Below, piece after piece: positions 33,908 to 43,615 of a stretch of 64,000 nucleotides of DNA (positions are counted from its first letter, which is position 1; each line of letters starts with the position of its first letter). The notes below the pieces were generated by a model. That model saw nothing but the letters and a program-made list of their open reading frames with translations, did no database searches and was not told where the DNA came from. Source of the DNA: CAYMZZ01 sp044463125. GTDB taxonomy: Bacteria > Bacteroidota > Bacteroidia > Chitinophagales > Chitinophagaceae. The translations under genes were made by a program, and so were the position numbers. The stretch lies in assembly GCA_044463125.1 (NCBI GenBank), contig JBIQMS010000028.1, forward strand, positions 1-64,000. Direction: 5' to 3'.

Positions 33908-35173
33908 TCAGGCGATGGAAATGATCTGATCCCGACCCGGTCCATTGCTGATATAGTGCACATTTACACCGAGGTATTCATTAATAAATTTCACATAGTC
34001 GTGCATAGTGTCAGGCAATTCTGACGCTGTTTTCGCTGCACTGCTGGGCTTATCCCAACCTGAAAAGTTTTTGTACACGGGAATTACTTCCGCTTTATCC
34101 AGCCTGAAGGGAATTTCGCTGCTGCTCTCCCCGTTGATCTGGTATGAGGTACATACCGAAAGTTCATCAAAAGCGTCGAGCACATCGGCCTTGGTCATCA
34201 CCAGTTTGGTTACGCCGTTGATCATGCAGGCAAAACGCAGGGCCACCAGGTCGATCCAGCCACATCGGCGGGGACGGCCCGTGGTAGCGCCAAATTCATT
34301 GCCGATCTTCCGCAGTTTCTCGCCGGTTTCATCGTGCAGCTCTGTTGGGAATGGTCCTCCACCCACGCGCGTGCAATATGCCTTGGTAACCCCGATTACA
34401 TCTTTAATTTTTTGTGGTGCCACGCCCAGGCCGCTACATACACCCGCTGATACGGTATTGGAAGAAGTTACAAAGGGGAAAGTACCAAAATCAATATCGA
34501 GCATGCTTCCCTGTGCACCTTCCGCCAGCACCTTTCGGCCCTTGCTCAACTGATCATTGATAAAATATTCACCATTCACAATATTCAGCTCACGCAAAAA
34601 TTCAACTGCTTCAAAAAACTCTTCCTCCCAGGCGGAGATATCTTCATCAAAACCATAATTATCCAACAAACGCTGGTGTTTCAAGCGCAACTTGATATAG
34701 GCAGTAGTAAAATTCTTATCGATCAGATCACCTACGCGCAAACCGTTTCGGCCGGTCTTGTCCATATAAGTTGGGCCAATTCCTTTCAGGGTGCTGCCAA
34801 TTTTTTGTCCACCCTTTGATGCTTCGGCTGCCTTATCCAGCGCGCGGTGAGTGGGCAGAATCAGGTGCGTGCGCTCGGCAATAAACAGATTCTTTTTCAG
34901 GTCCACGCCAAAACCTGCCACCGTATCGCATTCGCGCTTCAGGGTTACGGGATCCAACACCACACCGTTACCAATCAGGTTCAGCTTTTGTGCATGAAAT
35001 ACACCCGAAGGGATCTGGTGCAACACTACTTTTTTGTCGCCAATGTATAGGGTATGTCCCGCATTGGGCCCACCCTGGAACCTGGCCACCAGGTCATAAT
35101 CTTTGGCGAAATAATCTACTATCTTGCCCTTGCCTTCATCGCCCCACTGGAGGCCGAGTAATACATCTACCAT
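33908..35173 (-). CDS. purA: Adenylosuccinate synthetase
   Basis: 421 residues, normal length. It joins IMP and aspartate using GTP, the first step from IMP to AMP. The N-terminal P-loop GLQWGDEGKGKIVDYFA (about 7-23) and GGPNAGHTLYIGD (about 35-47) are diagnostic, followed by GIGPTYMDKTGRNGLRVGD, GAQGSMLDIDFGTFPFVTSS and TTGRPRRCGWIDLVALR. The start is the ATG at 35173. A TATTTTTG -7 box lies 44 bp upstream, next to the heptad element. Confidence 0.97.
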   Translation of the reverse strand: MVDVLLGLQWGDEGKGKIVDYFAKDYDLVARFQGGPNAGHTLYIGDKKVVLHQIPSGVFHAQKLNLIGNGVVLDPVTLKRECDTVAGFGVDLKKNLFIAERTHLILPTHRALDKAAEASKGGQKIGSTLKGIGPTYMDKTGRNGLRVGDLIDKNFTTAYIKLRLKHQRLLDNYGFDEDISAWEEEFFEAVEFLRELNIVNGEYFINDQLSKGRKVLAEGAQGSMLDIDFGTFPFVTSSNTVSAGVCSGLGVAPQKIKDVIGVTKAYCTRVGGGPFPTELHDETGEKLRKIGNEFGATTGRPRRCGWIDLVALRFACMINGVTKLVMTKADVLDAFDELSVCTSYQINGESSSEIPFRLDKAEVIPVYKNFSGWDKPSSAAKTASELPDTMHDYVKFINEYLGVNVHYISNGPGRDQIISIA

Positions 35174-35216
35174 GACGGATATTAATTGTTGATTACGTTT
35201 TTTTGGTCAACGGCGG

Positions 35217-35224
35217 CAAAAATA
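35217..35224 (-). promoter_or_regulatory. Possible purA promoter, -7 box TATTTTTG
   Basis: The minus strand reads TATTTTTG, consistent with TAnnTTTG, 44 bp before the purA ATG. The heptad arm begins just upstream of it. Confidence 0.45.
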
Positions 35225-35225
35225 A

Positions 35226-35479
35226 GGTTTAAAGAGAAGTAGTAAGTAGTAAGTTTTACGTTATACGTTCTACGTTTTATGTTTTCCGTTTTCTGCTGAT
35301 GAGTAATCGGGGAAGAATGGAATATTCGGGATCGAATAGTCTGTTCAATCAACGAATTATGCATCTATTTCGGCCCCGCGTAAAATAAAATGCGAAAACC
35401 TTAAACCCTAACTTTCAACTTTAAACAAACCTGCCAGCCCCAAGGCGGCTCATCAAATAACCGAATCCCCAAATCACCG
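35226..35479. repeat. Heptad/octad element between the SprB-like gene and purA
   Basis: The purA-side arm has AGTAGTA, AGTAGTA, AGTTTTA, CGTTATA, CGTTCTA, CGTTTTA, TGTTTTC words (about 35237-35288). The opposite side has TTAAACC, CTAACTT, TCAACTT, TAAACAA words (about 35400-35427). CAAATAACCGAATCCCC and AAATCACCGAATT words follow at 35454-35479 and run into the stop of the adhesin gene. The spacer (about 35296-35396) has no gene. Confidence 0.85.
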
Positions 35480-38400
35480 AATTAATACTACCGTTCCCTG
35501 CCTTTTCACTTCCACATCTCCTTCCATCACCGCTCTTAATTGCCAGATATAGACGCCGGCGGGTTGGTCATTGCCCGCATTGCGGCCATCCCAGCCTTCG
35601 CCCAGCGTTCGTGTACTAAAGAGTAATTGACCCCATCGGTTATATACCTGAAAATAATCCAGGCTTTTTACGCCTACGGGGAAGGGGAAAAACAGGTCGT
35701 TGCGGCCATCGCCATTGGGGGTGAAGGCATTGGGCACATACAATTCAGGGCCGGCATACACTTTGATGCTCGCAAATCCCTCACCCTGGCAACCGGCGTC
35801 CGTTGTTCCACTTACGCGATACTGAATTTCCTGCCCTGCCGCAGGAGCCGTGAACAGGGGTGCGTCGGATTGTGGGTTGTTCAGGTAAGTGGAAGGCGTC
35901 CATGTATATTGCGTGGCCGGCGAAATGGCCTGCAGATTAAACTGGGCACCGGGATATACCACCGTATCGGATGGCAACACCTGGATCTGAATCGGAGGCG
36001 TTACGGTCAGTACCATCTGATCAGGCTGGAGCGAACGGCAATTGTTTGCGTCGGTTACATGCAGGCTGTAGGTTATTGATTGCGCGGGCGACAATACGGT
36101 TGGGTTGGCCAACTGTGGATCGCTCAGGTATTGTGCGGGCGACCAGCTATAGGAAATGCCACCCGAGCCCTGCAATTGGTAATTCTGTCCGGCACAAATG
36201 GTGGCATCGGCGCCGGCATTGGCCACAGCAGCGGGCCTTACCGTTACCGTTATGTCATCATTGGCCGTACATTGACCCAGCGTATAAATAACTGTATAAG
36301 TGGTTGTTGTTGCAGGCGACACTGCCGGGCTGGCGATGTTCACATCATTAATACTTATTGCGGGTGTCCAGCTAAACTGCGTGGCATTACTGCTGGTTTG
36401 AAGCTCTACGGATTCGCCTTCGCAAATCGGTGCCGGATCGGTCATGGGCGTAAAGCTGAGTGTATTGGTCAATCCTACATTCACCGCGGCACTGCTGGTT
36501 TCGCAACCATTAGCATCGCGAACGGTGATGGTGTAACTGCCCGGGGTCAGCAGCAGGATATTGTCCTGTTGGAAGCTGGAACCGCCATCGGCGGAATAAC
36601 TATAAGGCGCCGTGCCGCCGCTGGCTGCCACTTCCACGCGCCCGTCGGCTCCACCCGCACAGGTGGCATTAGTGGTGCCAGTTATCTGCACCAGCAGTGG
36701 AGCCGGTTGAATGATGGTTAAACCCGTTAGCGAAAAAGTGCAACCGCGCGCGTCTCTTATATAGGCATCATAACTGCCGGCTGGCAGATCAAACTGCGAT
36801 GAGCTTTGAAAATTGATATTGTCGATGGAATAGCTATAAGGAGGCGTGCCCCCTGTTGCATTCAGGATGATCTGCCCGTTGCCGGATCCGCTGCAGGATA
36901 CCGGCAATACGTTCGCAGTTGCGGTCAGCTGCGGCGGCGATGCCAGGTCAATAGACGCGATGGTGTAGCTGCAACCGGCAGCGTCGGTTACCAATACTGA
37001 ATAATTGCCTGCAGCCAGCCCGGTAAACTGCGTGCCGTTGGTGCCGGTTTGCGTGGTAGTGCCATTCAGCACAAAAGTGTAGGGCGCCGTACCGGGTGTT
37101 GCGATATTGATATCGATTACACCATCTGCTGCGCCAAAACAACTAACCGCAGTGCTGGTATGTGCAGCCGTAAAGCCGGTACCCGTTCCAATATTCACGC
37201 TGATGGCATTGCTGGTGGCGCAACCATTGGCATCGGTGATACGAAGGGTTCTTGTACCGGCGGATATACCTGTGAAAGTAACCGGGTTGTTGTTGACAAT
37301 ATTTGTGGTTCCATCCAGCACCACCGTATAGGGTGCGGCCGTACCGGCGGGGAACTGTACGGTAATGGTACCGTTGTTGATGCCCGGGCAGGTAGTGGGT
37401 GTATTGGTGACGGTAGGATTCAGGCCCGCACCCGCATTCACGGTTACATTGATGGGGGCCGAGGTACATACCCCTCCTTCACGAATAGTAACCGTATAGT
37501 TTGCCGGTGCTAATCCATTAAATGTATTGGATGGCTGCCAGTTGCCGCCATTTAACGAATATTCAAATGGCCCGGCGCCATTGGGAGTAACCGTGATGGT
37601 TCCATTATTTAATCCTGCACAGGAAGTGGGGGTGGCCGACGCGGTACCGGTAACCGGCGAATTTCCGGCAGTTACCGTAACCGTAATGTTGTTAGCGACA
37701 CAGCCTGTACTGGTATCCCTTACATTAATAAAATAACTACCCGCCAAAAGACCGGTAATCACATTCGAAGAGCCCCAGTTGCTTCCGTTAATCTGGTATT
37801 GGGTATGCGAAGTGCCACTGGTAGTAAGGGTAATGCTGCCATTTCGGGCGCCGGGGCAACTGCTGGGCGTGCTGGTGAAACTTACCTGCAATTCACCGGT
37901 GGTACCCACGGTAACCGGCACCGCGCTGCCGCAACTTCCGTTGAGGTCGCGCACCCAGGCGGTATAGTTACCAGGAGGCAGATTGGTAAAACTATTAGAT
38001 GCCTGCCAGGGACCCGTGGCAGAGCTAATGCTGTATTCAAACTGGCCACTACCATTTCCTGCGGGTACAGCAACGGTTATACTGCCCGTGCCATTGGCGC
38101 CACAGGAAGAGGCCGTGGCACTGGCGGTAGCGCCCAGATCCGTAGCTGATGAGCGGGTTACGCGCATGGTGTCGTAGCCGGCAACCTCAACATTCGGGTC
38201 ATCATATTTTGCGTAAACCGATTTAATGATATAGGTGGTAGTGGCACCTGCAGGCGGACAAATATTCGGAAACAGCAATTCCAGGTTACCGTTGCCGGCT
38301 ATCCCGGAAGGCGTATTCAGAGTAGCTATTGGAGTGGCGTTGCCGGCAATATAAAGTTCGGCACGCAGGAAAAGCGAATTGCCGCTGGAGGGCACAAAAC

Positions 38401-39241
38401 GCCAGGCTTCATTTCGTCCCCTGGCACCCCAGGGAGCATCCGATGCCCGGCGGCCCGGTGCCATCACCGCCTGATCGCGGGTAGCATTCTGGATGCCGAT
38501 CATGGCACGGCCCTGATTCCAGTTTGTGCAAATCTCCTTGCTATAGATCAGTACTTCAATGATGCCGGTGGCTTCGTTCAGTACAATTTGCTGGGTATTT
38601 TGAAACTGAGCATCACATGCAAAAAGAGGGACTTCAAAAAAACTGACGATCCATTTGCGGTTGGGAACCACACCAATGGTCTGATATTGTATCCGACGAT
38701 TAGGCGATGAGGTAACATTTATATTCAAATCGTGATAGGCACCCATGATCTGCGCCGCATCGTAAAGCGCGCTGGGAAGGTCTACGGGACTCCCTACTTC
38801 ACCTAAAGCACTTCCATCAAACAATAGACCATAATGCGCGGCCTGCCCGGCACGGGTAGCGTCAAAGCAGACGGTGCCATTGCTGCCTACAACAAGATTA
38901 GTATAGTTGACGCCATAGAAACTGAATGGAAAGCCGATGGGAATTAAAGCGCTATAGGTATCATCCTGCACCAGATTGGTGGGGGTGCCAAAAGTTTCGG
39001 GGGCCAGGTATTGCGGTACACAGGCATTCCCATTCTGCACAATGGGATTCACTTCGTAATTGGCAGATGAAGCATGTATATCCGGCACCAGGGCCCTCAG
39101 CGTGAAGCAGGGATTTAGTGAACAGCCCGAAATCGTGGTATCGCGATTACAGGCAAAGGAAAAATCCTGTGATCGGCTGAAGTACGGATTCGCGAGCACA
39201 AAAAGGATAACCAAAATACGGTATAACCGTCTTTTTCTCAT
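35474..39241 (-). CDS. Large secreted adhesin with seven SprB-like repeats and T9SS type-B tail
   Basis: 1255 residues from the ATG at 39241, which opens the signal peptide (MRKRRLYRILVILFVLA). Residues about 30-370 resemble the N-terminal region of phylum adhesins. From about 375 to 900 run seven SprB-type repeats of 60-80 residues, each beginning with Cys and GxxxGxI (for example CAGGADGRVEV) and ending in an NYTVxVRDxxGC pattern. Ig/PKD-like units follow (to about 1165). The tail VPNAFTPNGDGRNDLFFP with YNRWGQLLF and GWDGR is the type-B sorting domain. Surface-attached and probably gliding- or adhesion-related. No PorP partner is adjacent. An octad-like arm starts at its stop. Confidence 0.9.
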   Translation of the reverse strand: MRKRRLYRILVILFVLANPYFSRSQDFSFACNRDTTISGCSLNPCFTLRALVPDIHASSANYEVNPIVQNGNACVPQYLAPETFGTPTNLVQDDTYSALIPIGFPFSFYGVNYTNLVVGSNGTVCFDATRAGQAAHYGLLFDGSALGEVGSPVDLPSALYDAAQIMGAYHDLNINVTSSPNRRIQYQTIGVVPNRKWIVSFFEVPLFACDAQFQNTQQIVLNEATGIIEVLIYSKEICTNWNQGRAMIGIQNATRDQAVMAPGRRASDAPWGARGRNEAWRFVPSSGNSLFLRAELYIAGNATPIATLNTPSGIAGNGNLELLFPNICPPAGATTTYIIKSVYAKYDDPNVEVAGYDTMRVTRSSATDLGATASATASSCGANGTGSITVAVPAGNGSGQFEYSISSATGPWQASNSFTNLPPGNYTAWVRDLNGSCGSAVPVTVGTTGELQVSFTSTPSSCPGARNGSITLTTSGTSHTQYQINGSNWGSSNVITGLLAGSYFINVRDTSTGCVANNITVTVTAGNSPVTGTASATPTSCAGLNNGTITVTPNGAGPFEYSLNGGNWQPSNTFNGLAPANYTVTIREGGVCTSAPINVTVNAGAGLNPTVTNTPTTCPGINNGTITVQFPAGTAAPYTVVLDGTTNIVNNNPVTFTGISAGTRTLRITDANGCATSNAISVNIGTGTGFTAAHTSTAVSCFGAADGVIDINIATPGTAPYTFVLNGTTTQTGTNGTQFTGLAAGNYSVLVTDAAGCSYTIASIDLASPPQLTATANVLPVSCSGSGNGQIILNATGGTPPYSYSIDNINFQSSSQFDLPAGSYDAYIRDARGCTFSLTGLTIIQPAPLLVQITGTTNATCAGGADGRVEVAASGGTAPYSYSADGGSSFQQDNILLLTPGSYTITVRDANGCETSSAAVNVGLTNTLSFTPMTDPAPICEGESVELQTSSNATQFSWTPAISINDVNIASPAVSPATTTTYTVIYTLGQCTANDDITVTVRPAAVANAGADATICAGQNYQLQGSGGISYSWSPAQYLSDPQLANPTVLSPAQSITYSLHVTDANNCRSLQPDQMVLTVTPPIQIQVLPSDTVVYPGAQFNLQAISPATQYTWTPSTYLNNPQSDAPLFTAPAAGQEIQYRVSGTTDAGCQGEGFASIKVYAGPELYVPNAFTPNGDGRNDLFFPFPVGVKSLDYFQVYNRWGQLLFSTRTLGEGWDGRNAGNDQPAGVYIWQLRAVMEGDVEVKRQGTVVLIR

Positions 39242-39334
39242 AGCAGTGTGGCAGTAGTCCCTATCTAAAAAATATATTAGTACAAACAAGTTAAGGAAAA
39301 ACTTTCACCTCCCATCAGGAATCAGGTCCTGTTT

Positions 39335-41584
39335 TTACCCATTCACCACATCTTCCGTATCAAATCGCTCCACCGACTCAATCCCCGGAAGTTGCTTTAA
39401 ACGACTCACCAGCTCATCCAGTTCCTCCTTGTCGTGCACAAACACTTTGATATTCCCTTCAAACAGTCCTTCTTTGGCCTCCACACTCAAAGCGCTGATA
39501 TTGATACGCAACTCGCCCGAAATCAAGTTGGTAATTTTATGTATCACTCCCACATCATCCATGCCAATAATGCGCATACCGGTGAGGAAGGATATCTCCT
39601 TATTCTTGGCCCATTTGGTCTTCACGACCCGATGCCCGTAATTGGCCAGTAACTTGGCGGCATTCGGACAATTGGTTCTGTGGATGGTGAGGCCCTTGCC
39701 GGTGGTAACGAAGCCAAACACGTCATCACCGGGTATGGGTTTGCAGCAATTTGCCAGGTTGTACACGATCTTGTCGCTGCTTTCCCCGAATATGATCAGT
39801 TCCGCATCTTTCTTGTTGATATTATTCTGCGGGCTGAACTCCTGTTTAAACTCCTGCACAGTCTTGGCCGGCCTGGGCAATTCGATGTTTTCCCCAACAA
39901 CCTTGAATTCTTTCAGGTCTTTCAGGTCCACATTCTTCACCGCTACCTGGTAAAACAGATCGAGCTGCGAGGGTAGCTTGAACCAGTGTACCAGTTGCTC
40001 TATATTATGCGCATTCAGGGCCGCGCCCATACCCTCCAGCTTCCGTTGAATGGTATATTTCCCTTCGTCAGCAATCTTTCTTTTTTCTTCTTTCAGCGCG
40101 TCTTTGATTCTTCCCCGCGCCTTGGCAGTTACCACAAAGCTCAGCCAGTCTTCGCTGGGCTTTTGCTTATTGCTTGTGATGATCTCCACCTGGTCGCCGC
40201 TGCGCAGCTTATGGCTGATGGGTACCAGCTTATGGTTCACTTTGGCTCCGATGGTCTTGCTGCCCACGGCACTGTGGATCGCAAAAGCGAAATCCAATGC
40301 GGTGGATCCTACCGGTAACATCTTCACATCCCCCTTGGGGGTATATACATAGATCTCTTCGGCGAGGAAACTGGTCTTAAAGTCCTGTAAAAAATCGATA
40401 CTATCGGTATCCTGGTTGCTGATTACTTCCCGGATCTGTTGAAACCATTTATCGAAACGGCTTTCATCCGCCGCGCCTTCCTTGTATTTCCAGTGGGCGG
40501 CCAGGCCTTTTTCCGCAATCTCGTTCATTCGCTTGGTGCGTATCTGTACTTCCACCCATTTACCCTGTGGCCCCATCACCGTGGTATGCAGGGCTTCATA
40601 GCCATTCGATTTGGGATTGCTGAGCCAGTCGCGTAAGCGCTCCGGCGATGGCGTGTATTCGTCGGTAATCATCGAATACACTTTCCAGCAGTCTTCTTTT
40701 TCCCTTTCCGATGGTGAATCGAGGATGACGCGGATGGCAAAGAGGTCGTACACTTCTTCAAAGTCCACCGCCTTCTTCTTCATTTTATTCCAGATGGAAT
40801 GGATGCTTTTAGGCCGGCCATAGATCTCGAAATTAAACTGGCTGCGTTCCAGCTTTTCGCGGATGGGTCGGATGAATTCGTTGATGTATTTGGACCTTTC
40901 GCGCTTGGTTTCGGCCAGTTTTTTGGCGATGTCGCGGTAAACATCGGGTTCCATATACTTCATCGCCAGGTCTTCCATCTCCGTCTTGATATTATAAAGG
41001 CCCATACGGTGGGCCAGCGGAGCATATACATAAACCGTTTCGGAAGCGATCTTCAATTGTTTCTCCCGCTTCATGCTCTCGAGGGTGCGCATATTGTGCA
41101 GGCGGTCGGCCAGCTTTATCAGGATTACGCGGGGGTCATCGGTGAGCGTGAGCAGGATCTTTTTGAAATTCTCGGCCTGTTGCGAAGCGTTGATATCAAT
41201 TACGTTGGAGATCTTGGTCAAGCCATCCACAATCCGGGCGATCTCCTGGCCAAATTCGCGTTCAATATCTTCCAGCGATATATCGGTGTCTTCCACCGTA
41301 TCGTGCAGCAGGGAGCAGATGCTGGAGCGGACCCCAAGACCAATTTCTTCCACACAAATTTTGGCTACGGCCAGGGGGTGCAGGATATAGGGTTCCCCGC
41401 TTTTGCGGCGCATGGTTTTATGGGCCTCGGCCGACATTTCAAAAGCCGTCCGCAGCAATTTTTTGTCGCCGGGTTTCAACTTTGCTTTCAGCGAGCGCAA
41501 AAGGGAACGGTATTCCCTGAGGATCAGCTTTCTTTCCTGTTCCTCATTCAAGTTATAGCGGGGCGTTTGTGCGATGGTTTCCAT
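39335..41584 (-). CDS. Bifunctional (p)ppGpp synthetase/hydrolase, RelA/SpoT
   Basis: 749 residues, normal for the long RSH family. It makes and degrades the alarmone (p)ppGpp. The hydrolase domain has HPLAVAKI (from His69) and SLLHDTVEDTD with HD at 94-95. The synthetase domain (about 240-350) has YGRPKSIHSIWNKMKKK and EVYDLFAIRVI. A TGS domain is at about 400-465 (YVYTPKGDVKMLPVGSTALD), and a C-terminal ACT domain (about 670-745) ends the protein. Both active-site patterns look intact. It is divergent from tRNA-Leu; the adhesin gene lies 93 bp downstream. Confidence 0.96.
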   Translation of the reverse strand: METIAQTPRYNLNEEQERKLILREYRSLLRSLKAKLKPGDKKLLRTAFEMSAEAHKTMRRKSGEPYILHPLAVAKICVEEIGLGVRSSICSLLHDTVEDTDISLEDIEREFGQEIARIVDGLTKISNVIDINASQQAENFKKILLTLTDDPRVILIKLADRLHNMRTLESMKREKQLKIASETVYVYAPLAHRMGLYNIKTEMEDLAMKYMEPDVYRDIAKKLAETKRERSKYINEFIRPIREKLERSQFNFEIYGRPKSIHSIWNKMKKKAVDFEEVYDLFAIRVILDSPSEREKEDCWKVYSMITDEYTPSPERLRDWLSNPKSNGYEALHTTVMGPQGKWVEVQIRTKRMNEIAEKGLAAHWKYKEGAADESRFDKWFQQIREVISNQDTDSIDFLQDFKTSFLAEEIYVYTPKGDVKMLPVGSTALDFAFAIHSAVGSKTIGAKVNHKLVPISHKLRSGDQVEIITSNKQKPSEDWLSFVVTAKARGRIKDALKEEKRKIADEGKYTIQRKLEGMGAALNAHNIEQLVHWFKLPSQLDLFYQVAVKNVDLKDLKEFKVVGENIELPRPAKTVQEFKQEFSPQNNINKKDAELIIFGESSDKIVYNLANCCKPIPGDDVFGFVTTGKGLTIHRTNCPNAAKLLANYGHRVVKTKWAKNKEISFLTGMRIIGMDDVGVIHKITNLISGELRINISALSVEAKEGLFEGNIKVFVHDKEELDELVSRLKQLPGIESVERFDTEDVVNG

Positions 41585-41638
41585 GCGTAAGGACTACGAA
41601 TTTACGAAAAAAGCGGCCCTTTTTTTAGTGAAATGCGC

Positions 41639-41646
41639 TACATTTG
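41639..41646 (+). promoter_or_regulatory. Probable tRNA-Leu promoter, -7 box TACATTTG
   Basis: TACATTTG matches TAnnTTTG and lies 49 bp before the tRNA 5' end, downstream of the divergent relA/spoT start. A T-rich stretch about 15 bp upstream could substitute for a -33 box. Confidence 0.5.
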
Positions 41647-41695
41647 CAGCCCGATTCCAAAACCCGGCCCGGCCGGAGAGTCGGTAGGTTCTTTT

Positions 41696-41777
41696 CCGGA
41701 TGTGGTGAAATTGGTAGACACGTCAGACTTAGGATCTGATGCCGCAAGGTGTGGGGGTTCGAGTCCCTCCATCCGGA
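41696..41777 (+). tRNA. tRNA-Leu (anticodon UAG)
   Basis: 82 nt. The acceptor stem CCGGATG (41696-41702) pairs with CATCCGG (41770-41776), with A as discriminator. The D arm has GTGAAATTGGTAGAC. The anticodon stem TCAGA/TCTGA holds loop CTTAGGA, anticodon TAG at 41730-41732. The long variable arm (GCCGCAAGGTGT) is typical of type-II tRNA-Leu, and the T loop is TTCGAGT. It closely follows the E. coli tRNA-Leu(UAG) pattern. CCA is not encoded. Trigger factor starts 106 bp downstream. Confidence 0.95.
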
Positions 41778-41882
41778 CAACCCCCGCCCCGGGGCAAGCA
41801 GGAGGCCCCTGGTCATCAGGTATAGGGTTCCTTCCATCATCATTATCCCCCAAGGGGTCTGGGGGACTTCAAAAATCAAATT

Positions 41883-43256
41883 ATGGCAACAGTCACCAGG
41901 GAAAATATCGGCTTATTGCACGAGAAGCTGACCGTGGCATTAGAGAAAAAAGATTATCTCCCCTCTTTCGAAAAAGCGCTGAAAGACTATAGCAAGAAAG
42001 CCAATATACCCGGCTTTCGGAAGGGCATGGTACCCGCAGGGTTGATCAAGAAAATGTATGGCCCCTCTTTGTTTACCGAAGAGGTATTGCGCTCGGTGGA
42101 CCGGGAACTGATCGGCTATCTGCAAAACGATAAGCTCGACATCTTTGCCCAGCCCCTGCCCCTCGATTCTGATTTCCGCCAGTTGGATGTAAACAATCCC
42201 GCCGACTATACCTTTCATTTCGAAATAGGCATGAAGCCGGAGTTTCAGCTTCCCGATTTTGCGAAAGCACCCATCACCCGCTATGTGGTAACGGTAACCG
42301 ACGAAATGATTGATGCCGAAGTATCGCGCCTGCAAAACCGCTATGGCAATATGCTGGACCGCGAGGCAGTAGATAATGAAGAGAACGTATTGAATGTGCA
42401 GTTTACTGAACTGGACGCGGAAGGCAATACGCTGGAAGACGGCATCAGCAAAGACAATTCCCTGCTGCTGAAATATTTTAAGGAACCCGTTCGTGGTCAG
42501 TGGATGGGCAAGAAAGCCGGTGAAAAGGTTGACGCCGTACTCGCCGATGCTTTTGATGAAAAAGAACTGGAATTCATCTTAAGCGACCTTGGTCTGCAAA
42601 AAGAAGATTCCGGTCGCCGTTTCCGTATCGAGTTGACCAAGGTAGGTTTGCTGGAGAAAAAAGAGCTGAACGCCGAATTCTTCAACCAGTTCTATCCCGA
42701 TGGCGATGTGGTAACCGAATCCGATTTCCGCAACAAAATTAAGGAAGAAATTCAGGCCTACTGGAATCGCGAAGCCCGCAACCAGATACACGACCAGGTA
42801 TATCATCTCCTGCTCGACAATACGACTATTGAATTCCCCGAAGAGTTTTTGAAGAAATGGATGAAGTTGCAGGGGCAGAATGAAGAGGGCACTACCCCCA
42901 AAACCGATGAGCAGGTGGAGCAGGAATTTCCCGGTTTCCTGAAGGGTTTGAAATGGACCCTGATTACCGACAAGATTGTACAGGAAAATTCAATACAGGT
43001 GCAGCCGGATGAAATCCGCCAGTTTGCCCGCCAGCAATTGCTGGGCTATATGGGTGGCATGGGTGCCGGCACCGACCAGCCCTGGATGGACTCCTATGTG
43101 GAGAAGATGATGCAGGACCGGAAATATGTGGAGGATTCCTACAATCGCATTCAGACCCAGAAAATCTTTGAGTGGTCCGAAACCCAGGTAAAGCCCACGG
43201 ATAAATCCATTTCCGCGGAAGACTTTACGAAGATGGTACAGGAACATCATCACTAA
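41883..43256 (+). CDS. tig: Trigger factor
   Basis: 457 residues. Ribosome-associated chaperone and peptidyl-prolyl isomerase for new chains. The ribosome-binding signature ANIPGFRKGMVPAGLI is at about 39-54, the family's GFRxGxxP. The middle PPIase-like FKBP domain is divergent (VNNPADYTFHFEIGMKPEFQ and later), as in other Bacteroidota. A helical C-terminal domain follows and ends MVQEHHH. The ATG at 41883 is the only sensible start. A strong terminator lies 4 bp after the stop. Confidence 0.93.
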   Translation: MATVTRENIGLLHEKLTVALEKKDYLPSFEKALKDYSKKANIPGFRKGMVPAGLIKKMYGPSLFTEEVLRSVDRELIGYLQNDKLDIFAQPLPLDSDFRQLDVNNPADYTFHFEIGMKPEFQLPDFAKAPITRYVVTVTDEMIDAEVSRLQNRYGNMLDREAVDNEENVLNVQFTELDAEGNTLEDGISKDNSLLLKYFKEPVRGQWMGKKAGEKVDAVLADAFDEKELEFILSDLGLQKEDSGRRFRIELTKVGLLEKKELNAEFFNQFYPDGDVVTESDFRNKIKEEIQAYWNREARNQIHDQVYHLLLDNTTIEFPEEFLKKWMKLQGQNEEGTTPKTDEQVEQEFPGFLKGLKWTLITDKIVQENSIQVQPDEIRQFARQQLLGYMGGMGAGTDQPWMDSYVEKMMQDRKYVEDSYNRIQTQKIFEWSETQVKPTDKSISAEDFTKMVQEHHH

Positions 43257-43260
43257 TCGT

Positions 43261-43307
43261 TTTTAAAAGCAGAAGGCCTCCCGATGGGAGGCCTTCTGCT
43301 TTTAAAA
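43261..43307 (+). terminator. Perfect 22-bp-stem terminator after tig
   Basis: Left arm 43261-43282 and right arm 43286-43307 are exact reverse complements around GAT. The core is AGCAGAAGGCCTCCC. The arms are flanked by TTTT and AAAA, so the hairpin could end transcription from both directions, including the convergent gene at 43616. Confidence 0.9.
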
Positions 43308-43385
43308 ACGGCTGCGATGGGATGGATTTGATGACTTAGTCTTCTTATTGATTGCGTAGGAAATATCAAACTGCATTCCAATCGT

Positions 43386-43410
43386 AAAGACGCGCTGCGC
43401 GCGTCTCTAC
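43386..43410. repeat. REP-like palindrome AGACGCGC-TGC-GCGCGTCT, copy 1
   Basis: AGACGCGC (43388-43395) and GCGCGTCT (43399-43406) form an 8-bp stem around TGC. CTAC follows. Two more copies lie at 44044 and 44181. In the gap between trigger factor and the AT-rich membrane gene. Confidence 0.85.
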
Positions 43411-43564
43411 TTTAATGATTCAGGATGTTTATAGCGGGCTTTACGAATAAAAATATTGTTTGTATTTACCGCGGTGGGGGATTCAATCATTGATGACATT
43501 TTTGTTATACGGTTAAGGAGATATTTATTTCAGCCTGAATCAACTTTCCGCATCTGCCGTACCT

Positions 43565-43586
43565 CGGTCGGACCGCCTTCCGACCG
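43565..43586. repeat. CGGTCGGA hairpin
   Basis: CGGTCGGA (43565-43572) pairs with TCCGACCG (43579-43586) around CCGCCT. Single copy in the window, GC-rich, with no T-tract. It lies 30 bp after the stop (minus strand) of the AT-rich membrane gene, so it may be a 3' hairpin of that transcript. Confidence 0.5.
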
Positions 43587-43615
43587 GGTGCCCGCGGCAT
43601 TAGACGCCAACATAT

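Noticed and set aside
35474..39241. Cell-surface S-layer or cohesin-type scaffold
   Set aside because: The repeats match SprB-like units and the tail matches the T9SS type-B sorting domain; no cohesin, dockerin or SLH motif is visible.
41625..41879. Overlapping minus- and plus-strand frames over the tRNA-Leu locus
   Set aside because: They translate a clear tRNA gene and its flank; the trigger factor gene starts just after.
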